Positions 1 through 12,700 of a stretch of DNA of 64,000 bases are shown piece after piece. The notes beneath the pieces are model-generated. The model worked only from the letters and a program-made list of their open reading frames with translations, ran no database searches and was not told where the DNA came from. Every line of letters starts with the position of its first letter. Position 1 is the stretch's first letter. The translations under genes and the position numbers were made by a program. The stretch is from Vicia villosa (Eukaryota > Streptophyta > Magnoliopsida > Fabales > Fabaceae), in NCBI RefSeq assembly GCF_029867415.1, contig NC_081182.1:9554646-9618645 (forward strand), given 5' to 3'.

Positions 1-2960
1 GGAATTTATTATATCGACAAAATATTATTTAAAGTGATATATTGGTTATTTTGATTTATTAGTCTTCTTGGGCCTAAATTGGTTGTGAAGAAGAGGTGTT
101 AAAATCTAAGCCCAAATAGAATAATAAAAGTAGGGTTTTAGAGATTGAGAAGTGGAGTGTATCATTTTGGGAGAGAACAAAATTTGAAGAGAAAGAGGCA
201 AGCCTAGGAGAGGAGGAATGAACTTGGAGATTTCCATCCATGGTGCTCAATCGGAAGTGCAATCGGAGACTTCGCATTGAATAAGGTAAGGGTGAGGTTC
301 TCTTCCTATAATGGGGCTTATGAAACTTTGTATGTTGGGGATTAGGGGTTTAGGTTATTGCATTTGCTATGTTAAAAATGCTGCTGGAAATTATGAAACT
401 GTTAATATTCATGTTGCTGAAAATTTGCTGTGTTAAAATGGTGTTAATGTTGTTGTTCGTTGATTCTGGAATATTGGAATATATAAGAGAAAAAGCTCTT
501 GAAGGTTGAGCCTTGTCTTCCTGGTCCATGGTGACAGACGACACTTCATTCAGCCCATGACGGATGTTCTCTTTGAGTGACGGTCATCACTGTATGATGA
601 CTATGATTAATAATGAGATAGGTTACATTCACACTTGGTGGTACATACATACATGAGTGCCTTTCAATTTCATTACTCATTTGAACGTAAAAGGCAAATG
701 TTACTCAATATTGTCTAAAGATAAGATCCCCATGATAGAATTTCATTTGATAATATATAGATTAGGCTATAGTACTTTAGAATAATGGGTGATTCATATT
801 GGAGAATGGTCACCTGTTTGTTTTTGTTTCTGTACTAGTGTTACTATAGGTTGTTTCAGTTTCAATACTTCATGCTGTTATTTAAGTTATATATATATTT
901 AAAAAAGGAACTTCAATTCTAAAATGAGTTAAGAAACAGTAGCATATAATTAAATGAAGTCTAAAATAGTCCCGTTTGATCGGAATAGCCGAACTAAGTA
1001 ATATAGTTAGTTGTCCGGAATTTTATGAAAATTTACGTGGTAGCTAAATTTAATTAGTAGATTAACATGGTGGTGTTATTTTGTTAAAATTGTGATATTT
1101 TACGATTCGACTGAAATTGTGTTTGGTTTAAATATTCTTTATAAATAAATTATAATAATTTAATAGAATTGTCAATAGAGTTGTTAGAGTTGTCAATAGA
1201 GTTGTTAGAGTTGTCAATAGAGTTGTTAGAGTCGATAATAAGTTGTCAGAGTTGTTTTGAATTATTAAAGGTCATATTTTTATTTGTTTTGAGTAATTCT
1301 GACATGTTTAGAGTTGTCAGTGTATAACGTCGGTGTTTGTTTTTTTATTGGAACTTTAACCGTTCATATCTTTTGAACCGTAACTCCGTTTGAGTCTCCG
1401 TTCGAGGCGTTAGAAAGCTAGCGTGATATTCTTTTCAATAAAAATGGTCTTGAACAATAGAATGCTAGAAATTGGAAATGGAGTAGAAATAGAAGTTAAT
1501 TAAATTAATATAGTGTGATTATTAATTGGTTAAATTAATAGTTAAATTAATTGCAATGAGTTTAATTGATTGGAATATACTTGAAGTTGGATCAATTATT
1601 CGGTTTGTCGGTAAATTACGATATTTTGAGGATTCGTCCGTAATTGTGTTTTGGCTTGAATATGTAGGATGAGAATAATATATGTATATGCCATGATGTT
1701 GTGCTAATATTGATTCTCTGTGGTTAGTTGGATAGCATTAATTTTAATGATTAATTGCTTGATTTTAAATGTGTATGTTCATATATAATTGGCAAAATGA
1801 GAATTAACATGAGATAGTATGGTTACTAGTGTTAATTGGATTTTGTGAATCGTAATTGATTAATTGACCTTTTATATGTGAATGATATGTATGTGTTGTG
1901 AATGTTGTGTACAATTGGTGGATAATTCATCGAGTTGAATTATTGTGATATGCTAAATATTAAGATGGTAGAGATGATCTTAATTGCATATGTTTGATTA
2001 ACATTGTACATACATTCATATCATGGATGCCTTGAAACAAAGGTGGTTTGCTTTGAAACATAAGCGAGGCTTAGATTCTAAAGTGAATCGGAAGCGGTAA
2101 ACTATATGTTTACATTTGGTGGCTTTGATCTTGTCCGGATCTGAAGCGTGGCTAGATTCTATATGAATCGGAAGCGGTGGAACTTTGGGTCCACATTGGG
2201 TACCACATGCATAGAGTCACATGTCTTGCATTGAGTCACATTGAGGTTAAGTGATGTTTGAATATATGCATTTATGTGATTGTCATGTGTACATGAGATG
2301 TGATAATTGAAATTGGTGATGTTTTGATATATAATTGGTTAAACGTGTGAATATGTGATAATGATGGATTGTGTATATATTTGGGATAATAGTATTGAAT
2401 CTTTTGAGTATTATACTATTGAATTTTGTGCTTACTTGAATATGTGAAATTTATTAGATGATACTATTTACATGATTATGACTTGTTGTGTGATGAAAAG
2501 TATGTGAGATTAATGAACTGTAGAAGTATAATGTGTATAGTAGCTATTGATACTTGTGATGTGATGATTTTATATGTCTGAATCCTAGCATGCAATTTAT
2601 CATATGCCCACTTATATGATTTGATATCTCACCCTTTTCTCTTGTTTCGCCGTTGCCTTTATATTGGCAACGTGCAGGTATTCAAGTATGAAGATTTATT
2701 TGCCGTTACTCGAGTCGGTTGTCACTCTGATACGTAGCACTCTGGGGGGAACGATTTATATTATTTATGATGTTGCTATTTAATTGTTTCATTTTGGTTG
2801 GACAAAATAATAAGTTACTCTGTTTCAAAGGTGCTATGTATCCGCTTTATGCGACGAGTTGATTTGTTTTGTTTTGATCATGTGACGCCTCATTTGTTTA
2901 TTGAGAAATTTTAAAAACTCTGATTTATATATATTTATCGGGTAGAAATGGGGTGTTACA
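1..2960 (+). mobile_element. Long LTR of a Ty3/gypsy chromovirus-type retrotransposon (left end outside or near the window edge)
   Basis: Non-coding sequence ending in GGGGTGTTACA at 2960, a typical gypsy LTR 3' end. Around 190-300 a leader-like block (aggagagg, ttccatccatgg, caatcggag, gaataaggtaaggg) and around 2040-2240 a block with two 'gaatcggaagcgg' repeats and 'taccacatgcatagagtcac' resemble LTRs of Tekay/Del-type chromoviruses of legumes. The segment 1320-1440 (accgtaactccgtttgagtctc) is also familiar from such LTRs. No primer-binding site follows position 2960, so this is a solo LTR or a truncated element. Base composition is strongly AT-rich. The family assignment comes from memory of similar legume LTRs. 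The 3' end is seen directly. The 5' end is not resolved. Confidence 0.55.
1169..1231. repeat. Three tandem 21-bp units inside the LTR
   Basis: The unit TTGTCAATAGAGTTGTTAGAG occurs three times head to tail (1169-1189, 1190-1210, 1211-1231), followed by diverged half-units (gttgtcagagttgtt) to about 1255. It probably arose by replication slippage. Confidence 0.9.
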
Positions 2961-4482
2961 GTTTGAACACGAACCACCATTGTTGGCCGAGTTAGGGTTT
3001 TCAAGCTTTAATTTGGGGCTTCTGGTTAGGGGTAAAATTAGGAGCAATTAGGGTCACCATTGTGTTCGCATAGTCTGGACGAAGAGAATAGGATAGGTGC
3101 AAAACATTTATGTGCTCGTATGTGGATTTTGACATTTGCAGGTGTAAAGGCTACGAACGGACTCGTAGCTAAATTGTAGCTAAATATTCAGAGATTTTGT
3201 AGGTTTTGTTGGGGAAGACGCTTGCGTGGCATTACGCCACTGGTTTATTTGAATTTTCGCGCGCGTGTTAGCCCAGGGTGTTTGTTTCATATATTATTTT
3301 ATTGATGCAATTAATAAACAGAATTGTGTGTTTGGTTGAGGTGGTAAGCGCGCGTATGGTTACCCAAGGGTCCAGGGTTCGATCCCTGGCCCTTTATATA
3401 TTTTTTCAGCAAATTCCAATCTCTGATCCCATGCGCATACAACCCCAGGTTCCACCATGTACCTTCAAATCTGGCCCTTTAATTCACCAGCCACTTAGAT
3501 CCAACGCCCAGGGCCTAATCCCCATACCATGTACCTCAAGTCTGCCACATTGAATCCAAACCCTAAAATTTCTTATTTCTTTTAATTACTTAAATACCAA
3601 TTTAATTAACTTTTAAACATTTATTTATATAATAATAAACTTAAATTATTTTTATTAAATTAAAACATTATAAATGTCAAACTTTAATTTATTATTCGTT
3701 CCGATTAAATCCATTAATCGTGATGAGTAATAATCGATTATTTGAATATTTGATTGATTGAAAGAAAAATAAGTTTTATTTGGATAAAGGGTTTCAACCA
3801 TCTTATTGGTTGCGATGATTAGCCTATTTTTCTCTAAAAATTCGTTATTATTTATAATCGAATCTATCGATTACGAGGGATAACGATAAAAATTAAATGA
3901 TTAATTCTATAAAACATATTTATTTGTTATTAGTGATAATTGAAGCTATCAATTAGAATTGGTAACAATACCCTACTAATCTATTAATTATGGTGATCAA
4001 ATCTATTGATCATTGCGATTAATTGTGCATAATTAAAATCAGGGTTGTACGCCCAATCTTAAAACACTTTTCAAAACTACGAATTATCATAACTACGATA
4101 AGGCAATTCAAAAAGCCTTCAAACCACTTCATATCAAATTCTAAGGCGTACAACCCTTCCCTGAACTACGTTGACTCTGATTCTCCCTAAGGAGATACGT
4201 AGGCACTTGGCAACAAGGCGAGTCCCCCTCCTCCAAACTCTAATCATGTTCAAATATTTGCCTTTAACCCTATTAACTTTCTGTCACCTTTCTTTATTTT
4301 AGCCATAAACCTTAACTTTATAATGCTAACCTTAGGAAAGGGTTAAGAGTGCCTAACACCTTCCCTCAACCTGAATATAGTATCTTACCCCGATCTCTTA
4401 ACTGCGTAGGGTTTCCTATTCGCCCTGGTAGAATAGGTGGCGACTCTAAAAACCCTTTTAATTTTTAGGGCAGGTTGCTACA
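2961..4482 (+). mobile_element. Ogre/Tat-type Ty3-gypsy LTR relic (3' part)
   Basis: Typical 3' portion of an Ogre-like LTR: 'gagatacgtaggcacttgg' at 4193, 'aagagtgcctaacaccttccc' around 4347, 'aggtggcgactctaaaaacc' around 4435, and an end in GTTGCTACA at 4482. The following bases (4483-4503, caccactattctgttggag) resemble a decayed form of the PBS at 28380. A tRNA-like stretch with a Pol III B-box lies at 3331-3405, as in the other Ogre LTRs of this window. The left side abuts the chromovirus LTR end at 2960. The simplest reading is that the chromovirus LTR inserted into this older Ogre LTR. Confidence 0.6.
3331..3405 (+). other. tRNA-like Pol III promoter relic within an Ogre-type LTR
   Basis: The sequence contains a B-box GGGTTCGATCCC inside a T-arm-like hairpin (ccagggttcgatccctgg, 3372-3389). 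An A-box-like stretch (ggttgaggtggtaagcg) starts about 40 bp upstream, and a T6 run at 3399-3404 could end Pol III transcription. It does not fold as a complete tRNA: no acceptor stem is visible. It is therefore a relic or a SINE-like module and not a working tRNA gene. Confidence 0.4.
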
Positions 4483-6952
4483 GACACCACTATTCTGTTG
4501 GAGAACCAAGACATTCTATGAAACGATGAAATGAGATCGTTATGCGACAGAGCAAGTTTTTAGTGTGATAGAGAGAGGGCTGACCATCAAAGTTAGCACT
4601 CCAACGTTTAAGTTAGTGAGAAAATGAAAATAATGTAAGACCAATAGTGAATTTAAATACCTAAAAGTGACGTGCATTCTCTCTTATATTGATTTTTCTC
4701 ACTTCACTAAATTTCATCTCTATTTTATTCAATCTTTCTCTTTTAAATATTATACATTAATATAATCAACATTTTTTCATCGTATTATATTAGTTTTTCT
4801 CTTATAATAAATATTCAAGTATTATTTTATACAATTTAGACATATATTGTATTTAGAAACACATTATAGTATTTATAAGAGAAAATGTGTTACTTAAAAA
4901 TGTATTATGTTTTAAATAACATAATTTTAAATTTATTTATAATAAATATTGTGGAATTTTTATTTTTATTTTTTTAAATAAAAAAACCCAATTAGAATCA
5001 GGTAGCCAGAAGTCCATCTAGTACCGGATTCGAATAATAAATCTCGAGCTCATATTACATAAGATCTTTTTGGCACAGCCCTAAAAAACCTAGGGCCCGT
5101 CAGGGCCAGCCCCTGTTGAACCTCCGAGCTATGGCCTTACGAACGACTATAACAGTTAGTTATAATAATGATTGAAAATAATATATTCTTAAGACACATG
5201 TCTTTATAAAACTCACATTTTAAAGTCGTTAGAAGTAAAACTTATGTTACTTTAGAAAATAACTAGCTAGTCTATAGAAAATAACTAGCTAGTCTATCAT
5301 TATAAGCATCTAGGGCCGAAAGTATCAAAAATTAACCGACCTTGCAAACTCAGGACAGCACAGAGAATTCCCAGGTAATAAAAATAAAGCATTAAAGTTA
5401 AGCTATGATTTGCACATTCTCTTGTTAATTTGTTTTGACTTTTAGAGTTTAGATATGATTTGTCTCTTTTTTCTTAGTGGGGATACATATGTAAACAAAT
5501 GTTCTATAGTCAAATAAAGTGAATATTATCAACATATCAAAGAGTGCAATAATCCACCGTAATTTGATCATGATTTGTCATTGTGAAAAGGAGTTGAATT
5601 TGCAACAATTAAAGCAACTATATATTCTCATAGCATAAAAATATTATCACAAGCACAGTAATATCATGATGTGGTAAATAATATATTGAACATGGTAAAT
5701 AATATACCTGTTGAAATGAATCCAAAAGTTAACAATCCACTAAGTGTGTAATTAAGGAGTAATTAGTACTAATTACTTGAACAGTATCAATGATAAATAG
5801 AATCCAAAGAAACACTCAAAAAAAGGTTGAAAGAAGAAGAAAAAAAATCAATTGCTTTGGCATGATATAAAGTATGTATGGGAGGTGGAGTAAAGGTTTA
5901 TGGATATGGAGATGGGTCCTCATAGTGTTGCCATTACCATATTCCTTTAAAAAATTCTTTCGTACCAACAAAGCAAAGATTGAAAATTCCCATAGCAAAA
6001 AGTTCAACGCATATTAAAGTATTCATTTTCTTTCTTTCTCATCATTGTACTCCAAGTCCCAACTATTGTTGTTTCATTATATATAAGAAAGAGATGAATT
6101 TTTTCTCAAATCTTTTACGATTACAATTCTTAGTTTTTTTTTTTTTTTAATCAAAAGGTGGTAATAGTATTTTATAACATTATAGAAAAGTATACAAAAA
6201 AATTAGGTCAAAATTCAAAGTTAATTATAGATGTAACAGACTAGTTTTGATCGATTTTCTTTTAAAAATGTTTCAACTAATAAAATCTATATGTTGAATT
6301 AGTTTGGTTTGATTCGTTTTTCACTATTTTTTAAATGAATTTGAACCAAACTAATCGATTTTATCTCATGATATTTTATTTAGTTTGGTTCGATTCGATT
6401 TTATCTCATGATATTTCGTTTAGTTTAGTCTTGTAGAGATTCAGTGTTTTTTAAGGAGGACATTCTTAGTAAGATGAATGTTTTGGGAATGATTAAGACT
6501 CCAATTTAAAATTGGTTTAACGTAGTTTCTTTAATATGATACCTTCTTGTATTGTTCCTTATTTGATGGATGAAAGATGTTAAGTTTGTTCTTGTAAAAA
6601 AAGAAAAAGAGTAATAGTTTTTTAATTAAATACACATAATGTTTAACATTTCATATAAAACATAATCAAATTTATTAAATAAAATAAAATGATTTTTAAA
6701 GTAACAAGTGAAAGAAATTATTCATATTAAATATTTTAAAATAAAATAATAAATATATTATCTTAAATTTAATAGTTGAATATAATAGTTAATTTTAATA
6801 ATAACATCTAAAAAATTCTTTTTTTTACTCATAATATAGTAATAACTAAGATGTTGAAGGTAGTGAAGTGTCACATTTTAAAATTAAAAAATGTGACTTG
6901 ACGGAATACACGTCTTTAATTGATTGATAGTGTAATTGTCGGTACATATTTT
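4483..6952. other. AT-rich spacer with small retroelement scraps
   Basis: No supported gene. Positions 4540-4680 (gctgaccatcaaagttagcactccaacg) resemble gypsy LTR leader fragments also seen near 14400 and 24650. Positions 4980-5150 hold a GC-richer scrap (gtaccggattcgaataataaatctcgagc) of unknown repeat origin. Positions 6230-6440 contain repeats of a 'ttagtttggttcgattcgattttatctcatgatat' kind. A 22-bp exact duplication lies at 5254-5297. Confidence 0.5.
5254..5297. repeat. Two tandem copies of a 22-bp unit
   Basis: The 22-bp unit beginning AGAAAATAACTAGCTAGTCT is repeated exactly, at 5254-5275 and 5276-5297. Confidence 0.9.
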
Positions 6953-7302
6953 TTTCAAATTACAAATACTGAGATTTTTACACTAATGCCACCAAACTGG
7001 AAAAAAAAAAGAAGCAAATTGCTACTTTTTAAAATGAAATTACTCAGATGTCACATTCTATGCACGTACTCGACTATCCATTGGCCGAACATGTCTTAAA
7101 TTTTTTTACTTTCATATGCTCCTCTAATTATTAGTCGAGCGTAAGCTTCATTTGAGTAATTTCAGTGTCTGTTTAGTTAGTCAATGGATGGTCGAGCGCG
7201 TGCATAAAATGTGACATTAGTAATTTCATTTCAATAGGTGACAATTTGATATTTCTTTTTTAGGGTAAAAAATCCTACAAATACAATTGGCGCTGGACAA
7301 TT
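6953..7302. mobile_element. Fold-back (long-TIR) MITE-like element
   Basis: The left arm (about 6953-7090) and right arm (about 7175-7302) are inverted copies of each other. For example 'atgaaattactcagatgtca' at 7034 pairs with the reverse complement of 'gtgacattagtaatttcatt' at 7211. Likewise 'gtactcgactatccattgg' at 7066 pairs with 'tcaatggatggtcgagcgcg' at 7181. Arms are about 130 bp around a spacer of roughly 80 bp. No clear target-site duplication was identified, so the outer limits are approximate. Confidence 0.65.
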
Positions 7303-8402
7303 GGTTGGTTCAGATTGATTTCAGGCCTAAAGCTTAAATTCGATATAATTTTTAAGGTCCAATTCTGATTAATAAATTTTTGGTTTTTGACGGATTCAGT
7401 TAACTCAATTTAGCGGATAGATCAAGTCGGTTTAACATTTATTAAATATATAAAAATAACTCATCATTTATAAAATTTAAAAACATTTAACTTTTAATAT
7501 TTTTTTATAAAAATTATAAAAATTTGAGAATAAAGTAATGAAAAAAATATTGTTTATTATTGAAAAAAAGTTATTATTATATGGTAATATTTCAAATATT
7601 ATTTAACGCTAATTTGACCATTGTCATATTTTAAACCACAAGTTATATAATATTTAAAATTTCATGTTGATAATCATACGAGTCCGACCGAAACAACCCT
7701 ATACTCTCCAAATTAAATAACTAAATTAATCCGACATCTGATCCAACCCATCCGTTTATATAAAAAAGACAATAGATCGGTCCGTTTAAATCAGACTGTC
7801 TAAATTTATCCATCCAAAATACAACTATATACACCATGAATGGAGCAGTAAGAAGAAGAAGACAGTGAATTAATTGTGTTCCCTGGCGTGTCAAAGAAAA
7901 ACGCCAAGTCAACCATGTTACACCAGCTAGCTTTGTGAGCTGTAGAGAACAGAGCAGTGCGCCACAGACGGTGGTCCTAACTATACTAGTACTACAGTAC
8001 CTATTACACTTTCTTTGCCCTCCAATGCACCTAAATATATTTAAAACAAATATTCTCTTGCCATTAATTCCAACGGTTTACAAGTTCAAGAAACATTTTT
8101 TTTATAAATAGTTGATTTTATTTTTTTCAGAAAAATATAAAATATATTTTGTAAATCTAGTAGTAATTGTTAATATGGAAAACATTGTGAAAGGACTATA
8201 AACCAGAGAGAAAACATTTACTAATTAAATAGTACATCTCTCTATGTTTTAAAATAAGTTTATTTATTTTTTTTGACACATAAAAATACAATAAATAAAA
8301 TATAAAATAAAAAAATAGCAATTAAAGTAATGATTAAAAGAGTACAATAGAGATAAAGACAAATATTACTATAAAAATGGATTTTATTTATTAAATACAT
8401 TT
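7303..8402. other. AT-rich intergenic sequence upstream of the FPP gene
   Basis: No gene seen. The region has long A/T tracts and some repeat-like pieces (7300-7830, gaccgaaacaaccctatac and similar). The start of the host-gene promoter probably lies at the 3' end of this interval. Confidence 0.4.
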
Positions 8403-8403
8403 G

Positions 8404-8924
8404 TTATAAAAGCGAAAAAATATTATTCGAATCAAATCAAATCAATCAAAAACAAAAAGTAAAAAAAGTAAGAGAAAAAAAGCAGTGGCACAACTAACGA
8501 CTTTTTTCTTCCTCCAAATCGAATACAGCTCAGATACTCGTTTGCTTCTGACACAAACCATTCTCCGCACTTGCAACCCAACCCAGGGTCATTTTCGTCA
8601 AACCACACCCCACAAATAAAAACATTTGCTAATTCCTCATTAATATTCGCTAATAAAAAAAAAAAAGAAAGAGTATGTAAAGAACAACAACGAGAATGGA
8701 GAAAGAGTGTTTCACAATACTTTCATTTCATTTTCACAACAAAACAAACAAAATTTCACATGAATCATTCTCTTTTCTAACTCCTTGGAAAACAACACAC
8801 TAAACAAAAACACCACAGAATTCTTAATGCTACCTTAGAACAACCTCATCAACATCCTCATTCTTCCCTCCTCTCAATCTCCAGCATTTTTCTCACTTTG
8901 CTTTTTTTTTTCTTTTCATAATCG
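8404..8924 (+). promoter_or_regulatory. Putative core promoter and first non-coding exon of the FPP gene, with upstream ORFs
   Basis: A TATA-like TATAAAAG lies at about 8406-8413, and a C/A-rich leader follows from about 8480. The leader ends at ATCG|GTAAGT (donor at 8925), joining after intron removal to the exon that carries the start codon. If transcription starts near 8440, the leader contains several upstream ATGs: an ATG-TAA minimal uORF at 8675-8680, a 35-codon uORF at 8696-8803, a 6-codon uORF at 8760-8780, and ATG-CTA-CCT-TAG at 8827-8838. The transcription start is inferred and no transcript evidence is available. Confidence 0.45.
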
Positions 8925-9763
8925 GTAAGTTCATCATTTTTTAGCTAACGTTTTTTTTTCAAGGTTCATAATCGATTTTTCATTCATAATCGACTTTTCA
9001 TTAGACTCTATTTTTTCCCCAAATTTTATCTTGGTTATTCATTAGGTATAATTTGTTCTTTCTTTGTCGGTTACATGTGTTAACGTTAATATCCTGTTCC
9101 TAATCTTTGTTTTTACTCCATTTTTAACTAAATGAGGCATTCATTCTCAAACATTTAGTACAAATTTTCCTAATCTATACTGTTTATAGTAGTATTATTA
9201 TAGTATAATAATAACAAACTAATTATAATAATAATAAAATAATTAATAATTAAATAAATTAAGAAAGCTATTCTTTATCTTTTTTAAACATTTTTTTAAT
9301 TTTTTAATTTTTTTAATAGAAAGTTTATATGACATTGCTTTTTTCTCAAGTTTGTTTGAAGAGAGAGTGAGTAGAGTGAAGAAAAAGAATATATTTATTT
9401 AATTGTGAATATGGTAAAGGGTTTTTATTAACATGTTGCTGCATAAACATTATAGATGATGATATGATAAGGAAAGTGCAGTGGTTAGATCTGAATTCAG
9501 AGAAGAGTGTGTCATGACATAAATAAAATTTTGCTATCATTGGGTTGTATATACCTGTCACTGTACCACCCTGCTTCAATGCATTTCACCAATTTAGTAA
9601 TCTCAGACCATTCATGACAATAGACTAGGTTTCACTCAACTCTTTTTTTCTTTTTGGTAACCGACAATTACATTTACCAAACTTGCTCTATACTAGAAAA
9701 TTGTAAAATGTTTGAATTATGAGAATTTTGCATTGCTGACTGATGAAAATCTTGCTTATGTAG
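8925..9763 (+). other. Predicted intron in the 5' untranslated leader of the FPP gene
   Basis: A consensus donor GTAAGT is at 8925 and an acceptor TTATGTAG ends at 9763, 19 bp before the ATG at 9783. The interval is T-rich, as expected of a plant intron, and has no coding potential. An alternative acceptor AG ends at 9770. Confidence 0.5.
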
Positions 9764-9782
9764 TGTTTAGAGGTTGTTTGCG

Positions 9783-12700
9783 ATGGACCGACGGTGGCCG
9801 TGGAAGAAAAAGTCGTCTGATAAGGTTTTGAATGAGAAAACAGAAGGTTTGGTAGATTCCTCGGATGCTTCCAATCAGGTATATCGTTTTTTCGTTCAAG
9901 AAAAAATGTACTTTAAAAGTGGTTGTGATTTGAATGTTTAAAATTTTTTCGATTTCTTGTTCTCGAATTAATTCAATGTTATTCTTAGCATGCTTTTATT
10001 GATCCTTTTATTCATATAGGATAATACCAAGAAATCGAATTATGTTCAAATTTCTGTGGAGTCGTATAAGCATCTGTCTGAATTGGAGGATCAAGTGAAG
10101 TCATATGAGGAAAAAGTGAAGACGTATGACGAACAAGTTCAGACATATGAGGAAAAAGTTCAGACGCTTGAAGATGAGATCAAGGAAATGAATGAAAAGC
10201 TTTCGGTGGCGAACTCTGAGATCAATACTAAGGAAAGCATGGTAAAACAACATGCTAAAGTAGCCGAAGAAGCTGTCTCAGGTATAATGCTTAAAATTTT
10301 TACTACGTTCAAGATTGCTTATTCGATGTTCTTGGATTGAAATTCTGTTGAAATTATGCAGGATGGGAAAAGGCGGAAGCTGAGGCTTTGGCGTTGAAAG
10401 ATCATCTAGAATCAGTCACTCTTTCGAAACTCACTGTCGAGGACCGCGCATCGCATTTAGATGGTGCTCTTAAAGAGTGTATGCGACAGATACGGAACCT
10501 TAAGGAAGAACATGAACAGAAAATTCAGAAAGTTGCTCTGTCGAAAACCAAGCAATTGGACAAGATTAAGGGGGAGCTAGAGGCTAATATAGCTAGTTTT
10601 GAACAGAAACTCCGGAGGTCTGTTGCGGAAAATGGAGCGCTGTCGAGGTCCTTGCAGGAGCGGTCTAACATGCTAATCCAAATAAGCGAAGAAAAAGCTC
10701 ATGCTGAAGCTGAAGTTGAGCAGCTTAAGAGCAATGTAGAGTTGTGTGAGAGAGAAATTAATTCACTTAAATATGAACTTCATGTTTCTTCCAAAGAGCT
10801 TGAAATTCGCAATGAAGAAAAAAACATGAGTATGAGGTCTGCAGAAGCGGCTAACAAGCAGCATATGGAGGGTGTAAAGAAAATTGCTAAGTTAGAAGCT
10901 GAGTGCCAAAGACTACGCGGACTAGTTCGGAAAAAGTTACCTGGTCCGGCTGCACTTGCACAAATGAAGCTAGAAGTTGAAAATCTTGGCCGAGATTACG
11001 GAGAAAGTCGGTTAAAGAAATCGCCTGTGAAGCCTGCTTCCCCTAATCCGTCCCCATTACCTGAGTTCTCCCTAGAGAATGTACAGAATTTCCAGAAGGA
11101 GAATGAATTTCTTACGGAGCGTTTATTTGCAATGGAAGAAGAAACAAAGATGCTGAAAGAAGCGTTGGCTAAACGGAACAGCGAATTGCAGGCCTCAAGA
11201 AGTACGTGTGCCAAAACACTGAGCAAACTTCAAAGTTTGGAAGCACAACATCAGAATGGATCTCCAAAATCCATCATGCATGTAACTCATGAAAGCATTT
11301 ATAGTCATAACGCAAGCATTGCACCAAGCTTGGTTTCGATGTCTGAAGATGGAAATGATGATGCAGGAAGTGTTGCCGAGTCTTGGACTACAACAATGGC
11401 ATCTGGGCCATCCCCTCAAATTACTAAAAAATGTACTGAGGAATCAAGCAAATCCGAAACCATTCAAAAGTTGGAACTAATGGACGACTTTCTGGAAGTT
11501 GAGAAGTTAGCTCGTCTGTCAATTGATTCCAACATAGATGCGACAGTTTCATTACCTTCAAACAATAAGGAAACTGATGGTGTGGCCAATGATATATCAC
11601 AAGTCAGCACTGGCAATGTTGGCGATTCAAATTCATTGCCAAATCAAGTGTCTTCGGGTGCTTTGACATCAGCACCTGATCCCCAATCTAATGTTGGTAG
11701 CTTATTAACAGAGCTTAGATCAAGAATATTATTAGTTTTTGAGTCCATTGCTAAGGATACTGATATCGGAAAGATCGTTGAGGATATTAAACACGTGCTT
11801 GATGATTCTCATGACACTGCCCCTTCTGAAGCCACATGTGATAGGCAGAATAATCCTGAAGATGCCGGCTTAAACCTTGAAAATGAAACCATTTCTTCCC
11901 TGCAGCGCAAAGAATATGTGCAGATAACTTCAGATTTAGAAGCTGCGATTTCTCATATCCATGACTTTGTATTGTTACTTGGCAAAGAAGCAATTCCATT
12001 TCACGACGTATCTTCTGATGGAAATGTTATGAGCCAAAAGATTGAGGAGTTTTCTGTCACCTTTAATAAAGTTTTATGCAGCGATGCAAGTATGTCACAG
12101 TTTGTTCTTGAACTGTCTTACGTTTTGGCTAAAGCAAGTGAACTCAGATTTAGTGTCCTTGGCTACAAGGGCACTGAAGCTGAAACTAACAGTCTCGATT
12201 GCATAGATAAGATTGCTTTGCCTGAAAATAAGTTAGTTCAAGAAAATTCATCCGGAGAAAGGTATCAAAATGGTTGCTCCCGTGTTCTTAATCCTGATTT
12301 TCCTGATGATGGAAATTTGGTTTCGGGCTATAATGTGAACATGGCATCACAAAAACTTTCATCAGAAGAATTTGAAGAATTGAAACTAGAGAAAGAGAAA
12401 GTAGCAACAGATCTGTCAATATGTGCCGAGAATCTTGAGGCAACCAAGTCTCAATTGCTAGAAACTGAGCAACTTCTAGCAGAAGTCAAATCACAACTAG
12501 TTTCGGCTCAAAGTTCAAATAGCTTGGCTGAGACGCAGCTAAAGTGTATGACAGAGTCGTACAAGTCACTTGAAACACGTGCCCAGGAGTTCGAAGCTGA
12601 AGCGAACCGTTTGCAAAGTACGATAGAAACTCTGGAGAATGAGCTTCAAGAAGAAAAGAAGGCTCACAAAGCCGCTTTGGAAAAGAGCAAGGAGTTCGAG

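Noticed and set aside
3331..3405. A functional tRNA gene
   Set aside because: The B-box and T-arm are good, but there is no acceptor stem or complete cloverleaf. It lies within an LTR relic.
8210..8400. Stowaway-type MITE (ctctctatgttttaaaataagt)
   Set aside because: Only one vaguely similar end was seen. No matching inverted end or TA duplication was found.
10996..12000. Antisense frames within the FPP exon 3
   Set aside because: They are shadows of the real coding frame, with no independent motif support.
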